Counted from the stretch's first letter, positions 38,401 through 50,459 are shown. The stretch: DNA of 64,000 nucleotides from Marasmius tenuissimus (GCA_029532415.1 JAQOTA010000026.1:168188-232187); one strand, 5' to 3'. Notes: generated by a model not told the origin, from the letters alone. Program-made: numbers and translations.

Positions 38401-41235
38401 ATGGGCCGTCATAGGGAAGTATCAACCCGGAACCTACCGCATGTACGTTCTCTGACTCTCGAGTTCTAACTCTTTATGCTGATAGCAGTTGACTCGCAGG
38501 TGGTCGGTGTATTACCTCAGGTGGTGGATTGTGAACCAGAGCATCATGTACGTGCATCTCGTTTCCGCGTGCCACGTCTCCTGACTCTTTCCTGGAACAG
38601 TCTCGCGGGAAAAGGCATCTTCGGACTACATCCTTCGCTCGAGCTCGTGTATTATCGCCTACTCGGGGCCCGGATTGGTCGTAATGTCTCTATCGACAAA
38701 CATGCGAAACTCGGCGAGTTCGATCTTCTGACTTTCGAGGACGGTTGCAGGATAGACGCATCGAATATCCGTGGATTCTGCGTCGAGAGAGAAGGAGGTT
38801 TTCGTCTAGACCGCGTCACAATTGGCCGCAGGGCCGTCGTCAACACTTATACGTGGATATCGCCGGGGTCCTCCATCCCCAAAAACTCTGTGTGGGGGCC
38901 ACACGCTTCGTCTTTGGAACGACCCGTACCACGCTCGTTCGCGGCTTACAACCGGTCGCTTGTTCAGGAACCTCACTGGCTATTGAAGATCCTCATCGCC
39001 TGGCCGGTAATGCTCATTGTTTGCGTGGCGTCTTGTCAGTATCGCATTCTCTCTTTCGCTTACCTATGCTGAATCTTCCTTGACAGACATTCCATGGTTC
39101 ATCTGTTTATGGCTGATGGTACAGAGAACTATTGTCATCAAAGACGGTCTGAACCCCCTGCTATCTGTCATCTATTGGTTCGCAGCACCAGAACGAGTCG
39201 TCTTTCACATACTTGCAAGGATTGCCCGTGCGACTGTAACTCCCATCCTCCACGTATGCTTATCGATTCTCGCCAAGCGAATCCTTGGCCTCAACAAGGA
39301 ATGCCGGAGTGCGGATGCGTCACAGATGTCTCTGCTTCGACGGTTCATCAACTCCCAGTTGCTGTCAAAGAAGAAACTGAAGGGTGCCTTTGATATCGTT
39401 GGAACCCATTACGAAATCGTGTCGGTCAGTATGGTATCGGTTGACTTGCTCAGTGTCGAGACGAACTGAACCTCATTCCAGCTCACCTATCGTCTCATGG
39501 GGGCGAAGATTGGTCGCAGAGTTTATTGGCCGGGGTCAGGCATCTATTGTTTGGACCCAGAGCTTCTTGAAATAGGCGACGATGTAAGTGTATCCATATC
39601 CCCCTGGCCCTCCGCTGACCTGATATCCTCGCAGGTGGTTTTCGGCTCCCGGTCCGAATTCTTCACAACGGACCGGTTCGGCACGGGAAAAATCACGATT
39701 GACAATGGAGGTATGTCCAGGTGTCAGCCCCAAAAGGCTACTTGGCGCTCATTCTCGCACTATAGCTATGATTGCAGACCGTGTCGTGTTACTTCCTGGT
39801 ACACATGTCGGTTACCGCACCGTCATGGGCTCTGGTGCACTCTCTAAACGCGATACAGCGTATCAGGACAACTCCATCTGGATGGGCAACAGTGAGTCGA
39901 AACCTGATTGCTCGATTCACCCAGCTCACAACCCACTCTTTACAGACCGCGGAGAAGCGATCTGCTTCAGCAAAGGCTTCACACAGTCGGAGAAAGATGA
40001 CACGATAACACCGTTCGGTCGGGCTTTCTATAAGCGGGAGGCACCATACTTTGTATATCCATACGCTCTCGTCTTGTTCATCAGCTTCCTGGTGGCTGCT
40101 TTCTCCGCTGCATTCTGGTCCGTCGCGGCGGCTGTGGCTGCACAACTACTCAAACAACTGCACCTTCATCTCGGTCGCCTGCACTTGTTCGACATCAAGT
40201 GGTATAATTTCGGCATCTTATACGGCTTCATTGCATGCTGCTTCATTGTCGTGCTCAGTATCCAGGCCATCCTTACGCTACTTTGGGTCATCATTACCAA
40301 GTGGATTGTCATCGGCCGTCGACAAGCGGGTCAATATCACTGGGATAAGAGTAGTTACTGTCAGCGCTGGCAACTTCACCTCACTCTCTCCCGACCCCTC
40401 TACAAAGGCCACGGCAGTGGCGGTATCTTAGCCCCGCTAACCGGATCAGTGTTCATCGTATGGTTCTATCGTGCTCTCGGAGCAAAGATTGGACGGGATT
40501 GTACTATCTTCCCGTGTGGCAAAGCTGGGCTCATGACAGAACCCGATTTAGTTGAGGTATGTTGTTCCGCCTGTCAATGTTCCTGACGTACGCTGAACTG
40601 TCTGATCCAGCTCGGAAATGAGGTATCTCTCGATTATTGCTCCGTTGTTGCGCACATCAACACCAAAGGAAATTTCGCCCTTAATTCGCTCAAGATCGGT
40701 GACGGGTGAGCCTCTTCGACCCCGCTTTTGGTTTAGAACGGCAAAACGCTTACCCCAATATTTTAGCTGCGCAATGCGTTCAGGCTCTCGCCTCCTTTCC
40801 GGAGCATCGATGGACGACAGCAGCATGCTGTGTGAACATACACTACTCACATCCGGTGAGGTTGCAGAAGCTGGCCAAGTCTATGTGGGATGGCCTGCCA
40901 GACAAGTCAGACCCGAAAGGCCGTCGAGTAAACGCACGGGTTCGGACGAAACTCTCCGCGAGAAGGCCAGAACAGAGAGTGTGGTATCCAGAACGTTCAC
41001 AATCTTGACATGTCCGTTATGCGGTGGCTTCCCCAAGTCTTCGATTGGAACGCCATGTGGGCATGTTTTCTGCGAAGGGTACGTGGCCTTCGAGCAATGT
41101 CTGCATAGTCAGAGAAACTCATTATGAACGGCTTGTAGGTGCATCTCTGGAATATCGAGATGTCCTGTGTGTGCGACATCGCTTTCTGAGGACAAGCTAC
41201 TTCGTATACACCTCTCCTTTGCAAAGGCCGAGTGA
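35472..41235 (+). CDS. NRPS-like synthetase: adenylation, carrier protein, membrane/hexapeptide (LbH) region and C-terminal RING finger
   Basis: Seventeen exons join in phase to 1631 residues (35472-36192, 36248-36389, 36442-36627, 36675-37059, 37109-37290, 37348-38198, 38253-38442, 38500-38547, 38601-39034, 39087-39424, 39482-39583, 39635-39710, 39766-39891, 39946-40556, 40611-40705, 40767-41078, 41139-41235). The adenylation domain shows HTSGTSGKKK (about 201), YGMTEC (about 345), GDCGYMDDDGY (about 430), GRSKEIINKGGE and the end lysine PKNSAGKPLR. A carrier domain has LGGNSLL (Ser about 716). Membrane segments alternate with hexapeptide stretches such as GARIGRNVS, GAKIGRRVY and GAKIGRDCT. 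The last exons encode CPLC, CGHVFCEGC and CPVC, a C3HC4 RING (1576-1613). The first part resembles epsilon-poly-lysine synthetase-type enzymes (TIGR02353-like terminal region). The product is unknown. Confidence 0.88.
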
Positions 41236-41545
41236 ACATTGGACTATTCAGTATTCGTTCTCATACCCCTTCACAACCACATTCCTTTTTTCTTTTCAGT
41301 CACACACCACACACGATGGCTACTAGACTTATCCTTCTCTCTACCCGTATCTATCATAGACTTCATTCAATACCCTCCCTCGATATCGTTTCTATTTCCT
41401 TTGGGAATTTCGTAGAGTACAGTAGCAAAACAAATGCGGCAAAAAAAAAGTTGAACTGTTCTAACCCAGTCCGTCTAAAGGATAAGGATAAATACACGAA
41501 GAGGCAAACTGCGTCCGTCCATTCAAAAAGCCATCGTTCCTCCAT
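41236..41545. other. Convergent 3' region of synthetase and DGAT2
   Basis: Only 3' untranslated sequence of the two converging genes is expected; nothing else was seen. Confidence 0.5.
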
Positions 41546-43569
41546 TCACTCAACGATGTTTAGTTCCCTAGTCCGAGTCTTGGCGAACTGATCTTTGTAT
41601 GTATGCCAGATTCTACGAGCATGGCAGTGAGTACAGAACGAACTGACAAAAATAGCAACAAACCTCGTCAACTCGTCAATGTACAATTTCTGAACACGCA
41701 TCACGTCTTCCATCTGGGGTTTATCGGACTGCGTGACATGTATAGGCTTGCCAACTGTCGTTACGTGAGCAAAAGAGACCAGTGTTCAGAGCGAAACAGA
41801 TGGCACGAACCGACTACTACGATCTGCCTTCGGTAAGGCAGCAAGCCAAGGTTGTCTGTCAGGGAAGGACATGAGCTAATCGCCCGCATGACTGTGAATC
41901 ACGTACAATTCAGTAGACCTCTTCCATGAAAAAGCGGGAGCGTCCATCCAAAAGCCGCCTGGAACTTCTTTTGGATCGCATAAACGGTTGTCCCCTTTTC
42001 ATTCGGCATCTGCTCATATATCTGCCAAACCGAATCTTGACGTTCAATTGCTTGGAGCATGTCATAAAAACCACCACTCACGTCGTTCTCCCCAAACGAG
42101 AATACGGGCACGAGGTCGGCTCTAGAGATTAAACCTATAGTTGAGAAAAGGCGCAGGCTTGAAACGACGCATGAGACTTACCCATGCTGTATCGCGACCT
42201 TGATGAAACCGAGCCTGCAAATCGATTGAGTCAGTAACCTAGAAGCTCATGAGCGATCGGAATGTCCTACGAGCCTTTTTCGCAACGTAAGATCTACCGT
42301 TCCTGGCCGCGCACTCAGGCTCTCCGCTGCTCCGCCTACAACAATCGTGATGGCCGAGCCAGGTCCAGATTTCAAGACATTCGAGCAAGATTTTTTGGAT
42401 ACGCTGCATATGCCGAGCGCCAGAAGTATTTCCCGATATATAGGCATCTTGAAGTTGCTCGCAAGTGTGAGTAAATGAGGCTTGATTCCAGGGAAGGCCG
42501 AGGAGAAACCGGTTGCTGGAGCACAACAAACGTTAGAAATAGCACTGGGAAGATAACATTACAACGCACCTTCAGTCGCGAAAGCAGTGACAGCTCCCCT
42601 GTATTCCCAATCCTTTCAGAACGCGGTTTCTTCTCCAGAACAAAAACGTACGTACATTCCAATGATGCCTAGATTGAAGGTCCAAAGTCAATGCCTTGTC
42701 CTAAGAATCAAGGAGGGGGCCTACTCACCGTGAGGGTGGTACCCAAAGACATACGGTCTGTCAGCTGGAAGATCTGCTTCCTGAAATTCAACCAGTCAGT
42801 GTCATTTCTGAGAGGGTGCATTCGCGGTGGTCAAAGGTCCTGGCGTGCGTCGACAGCGAAGAGAACGCTGATATTCTCGAGTTCATTCACGCTCAGAGAA
42901 GCGGCAAAGACCCTGAAAAGGGTTTCGAGTCCCAAAAGAGCTCCGGTTGAAGTGGAAAGGAGCTCTGACCACCGTGATATAGAATGTCTATGGAAAAGGC
43001 AACAGTTCGAACCTTCAAAAGCCTAGAAACCAACAGAAATGAGAGAACTAAACACCAAAAAGGACACTATTCACGCACGATGCAGGGTAATAGTCCGCAA
43101 AATATCTCCAAAAGCTCAATCCTCGAAACCACTGACTAGTTCTTCCTCCCTTCTCCGGGCTCTGATCAAACTGGATCCAGATATAATACAATATAAGGAA
43201 CGGCCAAAGTGGTGGAAAGGACCTATAAACACATCCAAAAATCAGTGAGAAAAGTGCATAAGACCGAGAAACTGAAGAGATTCAACCACATACCATAAGA
43301 AAATATAAAAAACCAGCGACAACGCTATCAATGTCGACCACACCGCAACAGCCAATGTCTGTAACCTTCGCTTCCTGGGTACGCGTGCTGGAACGAAGCT
43401 AACAGACAACTCAATCGATATTCTTGCGATAACCTATGCGAAAAACCAACTCGATATTGGCGTGTAACGAATCTGTGATAGGTTTGAGCGGTTGGATAGC
43501 GGACAGCCTGTCCCTCAAGGACGATGCTGAGAGCGAACGAGAGGATATGGTCAATTTTGGAGAATTCAT
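41546..43569 (-). CDS. Diacylglycerol O-acyltransferase, DGAT2 family
   Basis: About a dozen exons give a protein of roughly 370 residues that esterifies diacylglycerol to triacylglycerol at the ER. An N-terminal cytosolic part is followed by VPRKRRLQTLAVA and a membrane hairpin (STLIALSLVFYIFL, FPPLWPFLILYYIW). The catalytic motif YHPHG closes one exon (VFGYHPHG), followed by GAVTAFATE. Further blocks are GPGSAITIVVGGAAESL, DLVPVFSFGEND and LPLFHGRGLLN, then VGKPIHV. A 10-base microexon (43013-43022) encodes part of SLLK, and a 232-base intron follows it. One intron (42215-42274) appears to be GC..AG. After FGEND there is an extra in-frame 51-base stretch (42031-42081) that looks like a former intron. 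Confidence 0.85.
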
Positions 43570-43992
43570 GGTGAATTTGCGAGTAGAGAGAAGGTAAGGA
43601 AGGTGGTGGTCGAGAGGAGAGATGGGGTGAGACCTCGCCAACAGGGTAAAGTGACGGAACGCGTGATGACACCTGATTTCTGAAAAATTGAAATTGAGCT
43701 GGACCTACAGCAGCCCACAAATGCCCGGTACCGGGCACAATGAAGCCTGTGCGACAATCATAGGCTCATAATTTATTTAGATACATTGGTTACGCTACAA
43801 TTAGAACGAGTGCGACTGCAAGAGAGACGTGTATGTAAATTTGTAGAGGCAAGACTATTGTAGCAACTGGTGGCGAAAACAATGAGAACAATGCACGATA
43901 ACAACACCAAGTAGTGTAAAAAACACACACGAAAACAAAACGAATTTGGAAATAGATGGCAGAAACGAGATAATAGGAGAAAGATATGGATT
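43570..43992. other. Region between the DGAT2 start and the forkhead gene end
   Basis: It holds the DGAT2 promoter and the 3' untranslated part of the forkhead gene; no coding exon was seen. Confidence 0.5.
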
Positions 43993-45589
43993 TTAGAGCG
44001 TGCGTCCTTTTCCCTTCCCATCAGACGATGTTGCACCGCCTTGAGATAGTGTGGGATCCTCTTCGCGATTCTGCGAAGACAAGGAACTTTGTGAAGACGG
44101 GTTCGCAGCAGGCGAAGGGAGATCATAAAAAGATCTAGGGTCGCTAGGAGCACCGGACAATGGGGGCCCGAACGTAGGATGTCTACGCATGAGAGAGGAA
44201 GACCCCCCGAGGGTCGCGTCGAAGGCTTGCGAATGCGATACCAAAGGTCCATTTTGGGGTGCGGGCCACCTATCCGATGCAAGGTCAGACTCCGCCGGGA
44301 ACTGCCCTGAAGGTGGGTGCAGAAAAACAGGACCGGATATTTCGCCACGTTGGGCGGGTAGAGCGGGAGAAGGATTACGAGACAAAGAGGACGATGACCT
44401 CAACATCGCGCTGAGGCGAGGGGATGCAGAGCCCCCATAGCGAGTCCTTCCTACCCGGTCTACGGATCCTGAAAGGGATGCGGTACTCGCCAACGCCTCG
44501 TTCATCCGACTCGACGTTGATGGAGCTGCCGTCGATGATGATGAGGCCGCATGGTGCGATTCCTCAAAGGACTGTCCCTGCACATCCTCAAAGCCCTCCA
44601 TTATTGGCGCCTCTCTGTGTTGCTGTCTCCTTTGCTTTCGTAGCTTTCGTCTCTGCCGCCTACTCTCCTCCAATCCCGCAAAGTTGATCTCCCAATGATC
44701 TCCCCGGCCTATCTGATCGGTGTCCCGTATCCGAAAGAAAGCGTCCCTGTTGCTGAGCATATGTCGTATGGATCCCTGTAATGAACCAACATGATCAGGC
44801 CCTGCTTCGTCGGGGTCAGGATTGCCCAAATCTTACCTGCCATCGCCTCTTCACCTCCTCACTCGTCCCTCGATAATATCCAAACCGGTTGGATATGGCA
44901 GCGTAGATCTCTTGGAGCGTAAGCCTTCTCTCCGGGCTCTCCCATATCGCCAACTGCACGAGCAGATTGTAATTGTGAGGCGGTCGTAGGTCCACAGCTG
45001 GCTCCAACAACCCGCTCAGGGAAAGTGAAGCGCCACTCGGAAGGTTATGAGCCCGCCTCAATCTTCCCTCCGCTTCAGGAGCTCCAATGTCCCTGAAACT
45101 AACAGGACCGCCACTGCGACCTTCGGTCCCTTCAGCGTGTACTTCAGGTAATAAAGTAGAACTCGGTGTCGGTAGTGGGAGTGGAGGGGAGCGGGCATTC
45201 GATCTGGAGCGACTTGGTCCACCGGGAACTCCTTGGTGAAACCCAAGGTGTGGAGTCGGTTGTGCCGCGTGTGGCGCGTTCTGTGGTAGAAATGGGCTGT
45301 CGATATCCTCAGCGAAAGGTCCCTGCACAACGCTTCCTCCACGTGGATACCAAGGCTCCGCCTCGAGGTGACGGGGACGTTCTGGTCGGGCTCGTTCTTC
45401 TTCTCCTCTAATCGCAAGCTGTGGCGCTTCACGTCCACCCGATTGACTCTGCGCTGAGATATCTTCGCCCTGCCCAGAGTGCTCTAAAAAAAATGGAGAC
45501 TGGTATCTCTCGTCCGAGTCTTGGTCCTCCAGCGTGAGTCGGCAAAAACCAAACGTGGGGTCTAAACTCCTCGAGCGTCTGTCACGCAT
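43993..45589 (-). CDS. Forkhead (winged-helix) transcription factor
   Basis: Two exons (45589-44837, 44775-43993) separated by a 61-base phase-0 intron give 511 residues. The forkhead domain spans about 219-303: RPPHNYNLLVQLAIWESPERR, LTLQEIYAAI, FGYYRG, then across the intron GSIRHMLSNRDAFFRI (helix 3, the DNA-reading helix) and DHWEINF. The N-terminal 200 residues are Pro/Ser/Arg-rich. The tail has a basic run (RRQRRKLRKQRRQQ), a possible nuclear signal, and low-complexity Ser-rich sequence. It should bind DNA in the nucleus; targets are unknown. The intron inside the domain supports the model because the two halves join in register. Confidence 0.9.
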
Positions 45590-48072
45590 CGTGAAAGTGA
45601 TAAAAGTAAAAACATGATGATGACGGAAGCATAAGAAAGAAAGAAATAGCACAGCAGCCACGTAACAGTCAGACAGGGAAAAAAAGTAAGGGCAAGATCA
45701 AGGGTAAATCAGTACACCAAATATGACGGCAGAAATACACGGATGGCACCTACTGCTTCCCATACCCATCCCCAAAAGCTCGATCCATCCTTTCCGAGCC
45801 CCTCCTGCGTTCGAAATGAGGGACGAAGAGTGGTGGCCGAGAGGCGTTACAAGGTGGAAAATCGGTCCCTTGAATGGTCGAATGTACCCCTTCTTATATA
45901 CCGCCGGCCTCGTTGACGAGTGTCTTTTGACATGTTTGGATCCTCCTCCTCGCCCTCCTGAGAGTGATCGTCTGTGCGGGCTGAAGTTACAACACAACAT
46001 CCGTGAAGAAGAATATTAGGATGACCCTAATTAAGATTCTAAACATTCTCACCAATTCTGATATCCATGAAAGGCTTAAATTGCAAAACTTTCCCTCCCG
46101 AATATGATGCGATGCGATGTGTGGGTCCACCGACATCTCGTAACTAGATACGAATAATTCCTCTCTTCCCGAAATACTGAATTGAGGTCCAAGCTGTATC
46201 TCATTGAGAATGAGTAAAGACCCACAGGAGACCCAGGACCTGTCCCATGACCGCCACCTTCGCAAGAAGGACTTTAACGTGGCGTACAGGACCCGAACGA
46301 GGACCGCAATGAAACCAAGAACTGTCAGACACCATGTCATTGGTGGACGTCCAAAAAATCGGGTATCGGGTCCTTAAGCCAGACCTATCGGGTCCAGTGC
46401 CACTTCAGGTTTAGGAGCATCTCAGCGCGCCGACGAGTCACGATGATTCTAGTCTCGCATTCAGTCGATGCCATCCATTTACGACAGATTGGACTCACAA
46501 CGAGCTCATGTCTTGATCTATGACTCCCTCCGCCCATCTCCATGTCAATCGACTGGTCCGTTTACCCTCTGGATTTCGCCTTTTTGAACGTTTATTTGAC
46601 AAGGATCACCGAAAGACTCGTGGAACCAGCCTGGCACGGATAACCAAAATGAGCTATGAACGGCTGCGGAAGGGGGCACTCGCCCGACGTGAAGATCCGA
46701 GACGGGACTTCTAGAGAGCGACGATTTACTGGTCGTGTCGAGGCAGATGGTACCACGTCTTGTTGATGTCGCAACACACAGATACCGTACAATCGAGGAT
46801 GGAAGAAGGTGTAGGTTACAGCACCATCGAATCATCAAGCTCAGCATCTCTTGGGGAGCCTGAGCGCGCCGACACGCTAAAGTGGTTCTAGTCTCTGGTA
46901 GCCCAGTCAGCGGCATTGATTTACGACAAACTGGACTCACAAGGGATCCAAGTGTTCATTTATAGCACCTCTCTAGTCGTTTCCATGCCGTTCAGATGAC
47001 CGCTCAGCCCTCAAACCCAGACTTTGGCCCTTCACAGAGGCCCTCATTGACGCGCATCGCCCAGGAGCTAAAAATCACCAAAGCCCCGGAACGAGTAACT
47101 AACATGGGCCATGGAAGGACCATAGATTGCTTGAACGAGACGACCCGCAAGCGCTATGAGTCTTCAAGCTTCAAGACGAGGTTAAAGACATTGTTTTGGC
47201 GTATGGTGACACTTTTCGGCCAGAGTGCGCCTCCTCGGTGTCCGCTAGACCTGAAGTATGTCCCTAAACCCTACCGGACAATGTCAAACATATATGTTCA
47301 TGCTTGTTCATCACAGTCAGGTCGGCAACAGGCCCAAGTATCCACGTTACCGTGTAAGGGCCCAATCTCCCTCCCTTCGCTAATACGAACTGGATAACGA
47401 TTCTTCAGTTCGGCAGATTTGTTGGTCGTGCTCCAAGGTCCTGGTGAGGTCTAGCCACTACTGATGCTCTCAAGAATTGCCCTGACGGCGATTGGGTGGC
47501 GTTCGACACTGGAATAAGCGATTGTGGCTCACCGAAACCACCCTGTCACTACTTTTGGCCAAGTTCACTTAATGGCATTCAAATTGCCTGTCTGGACTCT
47601 GCGCAGCGCGAATGGGATGCACCGAATGTCCATAGTTTGACCTCTAGTTTGAAAACCTGTTCTAGCCACAGTTGAATCTGTCTCTCGTTGCAGCACGTAT
47701 TCTTACGCACCGAAGTCAAAGCGTCATTTTGGGTCGGACTTGGCAGCAAATTTCTTGAACTACTCTGCTTATCTTGCAAAATAGCGAAGTGTATCTTCAC
47801 CGAAACCCTTTACTTTCTAAATTGTAGAGGCTTTTGGGGCTGTCGATGCGTTGTGACGATGCTGGTGTTGGTAAGTGGTCAACCTTGGCTCACCTATGCG
47901 CTCGGATATTAATTCCCCTTTCTTTTTCTCACCACCACCATTTTCCCGCCAGTTATCTTGCTCCTTTTGTGCTTCACTCCCCATGATTTCCGACCGCATA
48001 CCCGGCAGACCAGAGCATATGAGTCAGCTCGAGCGATAGTCACGACGTTTTTTTGGTCCGCAACGGTCAGCA
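45590..48072. other. 2.5 kb intergenic region, no firm gene
   Basis: No exon could be supported. Two related stretches (about 46421-46500 and 46857-46942) share cagcgcgccgac-like, ttctagtctc and ggactcacaa words and may be a short dispersed or tandem repeat. A plus-strand frame at 46996-47397 (133 codons, starting MTAQPSNPDFG) is Ser/Thr-rich without a recognisable motif and is left uncalled. Confidence 0.4.
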
Positions 48073-49014
48073 ATGGCAGAGAGATTCACAGAAAGTGCGT
48101 TGCTCGCAATCGTTCTGACTCGTTTCTTTTAGTTAACGAACCTTCCAGTGCAAAAGCGCACTCATGCGATCCTTTCTGACGACCCTCATACTTGGAATGA
48201 GCTTTGGTATAGCATTTGTTGGCATGGTCAGAAATTTAGGCTAATATATCTGATTTTAGGAAGGAGAATCTTACACCTTGGGATTGTGGACAATATCAGC
48301 CTCCATTGAAGAAGTTTTTGGAATCGAAAGAGCTCAATTTACCCGCTACTGGGAAAGCTTTAGTTCCAGGATGTGGGACGGTGCGTTACACAGCCCAGTA
48401 TATCGATCTTGTCGCTGACGTTCACTGCTCAGGGATACGATGCAGTACTCATAGGTGCCGTTATTGGATACGAAGTTTTGGGTCTGGATATCTCTTCAAG
48501 TGCTGTTGAGAAAGCTCGTATGTGTGTACTCAGGTCCTCTCCACTCTGGACGAGAAAACTGATATTTCATTCCATTTCAGCTATTTGGCTTCTCAGCAGG
48601 ATGCAAACCTAACGTCGAAAGTCCAGTTCCAAGACGCTAATTTCTTTGACCTTAACCCGTCCGAAGAGAAGGACAGATATGATCTGGTTTACGACTACAC
48701 GTTTGTTTGTTCTCGCTGGAATCTCTCTGAACCGTCTCACCTCTATCAATAGGTTCTTCGTCGCAATCCCACCTGCCCTCCGACCATCCTGGGGGACCCA
48801 GATGAACAAGCTAGTCAAACCGCACGGTCATCTCATCACATTAATATCCCCCATCAACGAATACGTTGAAAAAGGTCCTCCCTATTACGTGCGCCCTGAA
48901 CACTATCCGGAAGTCCTTGGAGATGGGTGGGAGAAGGTTTATGATCAAGAGCCAGATAATAGCTTGCCGCGGCTCGTTGGGAAGCAGAGACTGGTGGTGT
49001 GGCGCAAGTGGTAA
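48073..49014 (+). CDS. TPMT-type SAM-dependent methyltransferase, copy A
   Basis: Six exons (48073-48094, 48149-48206, 48260-48380, 48433-48521, 48581-48700, 48753-49014) give 223 residues. The family blocks are DDPHTW, LTPWDCGQ (the TPMT/thiol-methyltransferase N-terminal block), KALVPGCGT then GYDAVLIG (SAM site, split by an intron), VLGLDISSSAVEKA, DRYDLVYDYT, HGHLITLISPI and GDGWEKVYDQ. Such enzymes methylate thiols, thiocyanate or halides and often serve detoxification; the substrate is open. It is followed 237 bases later by a paralogue in the same orientation with the same introns. The first intron must end at ccttccag, because the earlier tttag leads to a stop. Confidence 0.85.
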
Positions 49015-49250
49015 CTTCTACGTCAAACCCAATCATTACCATTCATTTCATTGTCAACGTCTGATGAGCACTGCGGCCGTGTCCCCACCACCGGAACCCC
49101 GACAACATTCTACACGTCCTCCATGGCCAAAGCTCGATCTTTCTACACTTCATTTCACCAGGATATTTATTAACAAATCGGGTCCCTGGGCTGGATAAAA
49201 CAGCACTCACGACGATTTCCATCTTTTCCATACTTTCATCTAGGTTCACC

Positions 49251-50232
49251 ATGGCAAGCCCATACTCTCCGGCCGAGTTGACAAACTGTGGGTTGCACTC
49301 CAACTACCGGAGCCGCCTGACCTTTGCTGACCACACTTACAGTACGCGACCGTGCACGAGACATCATCACAGACGACCCGCATACCTGGCATGAAGCTTG
49401 GTTAGTAATTCTGCCTCAAAACGTAAATCTCGAAGTCAACAGCGCCCTATAGGGAGCGGGGTGCTACCCCTTGGGACTTCAAACAAAGTCAACCTCCGTT
49501 GAGGTCATTACTCGAGTCGGAGGAGCTTGACCTACCTGCTACCGGGAAAGCTCTGGTTCCCGGATGCGGTGCGGTGAGCTCTGAGCAACGAACTCCCCGA
49601 GGATGTAATCCATGTCAACTCACTTTCCGCTCTTTTCTAGGGCTACGACGCAATTGTCATAGGCGCAAACCTCGGGTACGACGTCTTGGGCTTGGATATC
49701 TCCTCTACCGCAGTGGAGAAAGGTCGAAGGTATGAGACAAACTCCCAGCAATAACCCATAGCGCACGCCTAACCGTCATCCTAAGTCTCATCGCAAACGA
49801 CCCAACACTCTCATCCAAGGTCCAGTTCAGAGCGGCCAATTTCTTTGAGCTCGATCCCTCCAATGACCAAGACAGATACGACCTCATATACGACTACGCG
49901 TTCGTCACACTCTCACTCATCTCTGTGTTCCCCCCCTAATAAACCCCGCCAACCTGAATAGGTTCTTCGTCGCATTTCCCCCATCTCTCCGACCCTCGTG
50001 GGGCACTCAAATGAACAAACTCGTCAAACAAGGCGGTCACCTCGTCACGCTCGTCTCTCCAATCAATCCCTATGACGAAAACGATACAGGAGCGCCGTAC
50101 TACGTACGCCCCGAGCACTATCCTGAAGTTCTAGGAGATGGATGGGAGAAAGTTGTCGATCGCGATCCAGAGGACAGTGCCGAGCGATTTGCTGGAAGAC
50201 AGAGGCTTGTGGTTTGGCGTAAGCTGCAATAA
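49251..50232 (+). CDS. TPMT-type SAM-dependent methyltransferase, copy B
   Basis: Intron positions match copy A and the protein is about 235 residues. Blocks are DDPHTWHEAW, GATPWDFKQ, KALVPGCGA then GYDAIVIGA, VLGLDISSTAVEKG, DRYDLIYDYA, GGHLVTLVSPI and GDGWEKVVDRDP. All exons are open. It is a tandem duplicate of copy A and has diverged clearly, so the duplication is old and both copies are likely kept for use on different substrates or conditions. Splice phases at GGTGCG|gtgagc and the following ctag acceptor were checked. Confidence 0.85.
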
Positions 50233-50459
50233 TCATAGTCGGAGAACGAGATGAGAGGAACATCTTGTTTCGGCCGTCGAAGCGATAGCGTGGCCTAATG
50301 CTACTCATTACTCGCGAAGCATATGCGATAAAAGGAACTGTTCGTTATTTTTACACTAGGTAGTCGTATAGTGGATTCACATCTCTAGAATCGAATGGTA
50401 AAAACAAATACATCGAGGTAACAAGTAGGACATCAGTTTTGGTTTCTCCACCGGCTCGC

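Noticed and set aside
46996..47397. Open frame of 133 codons (MTAQPSNPDFG..)
   Set aside because: No recognisable domain, no supported introns and no paralogue in the window; could be chance.
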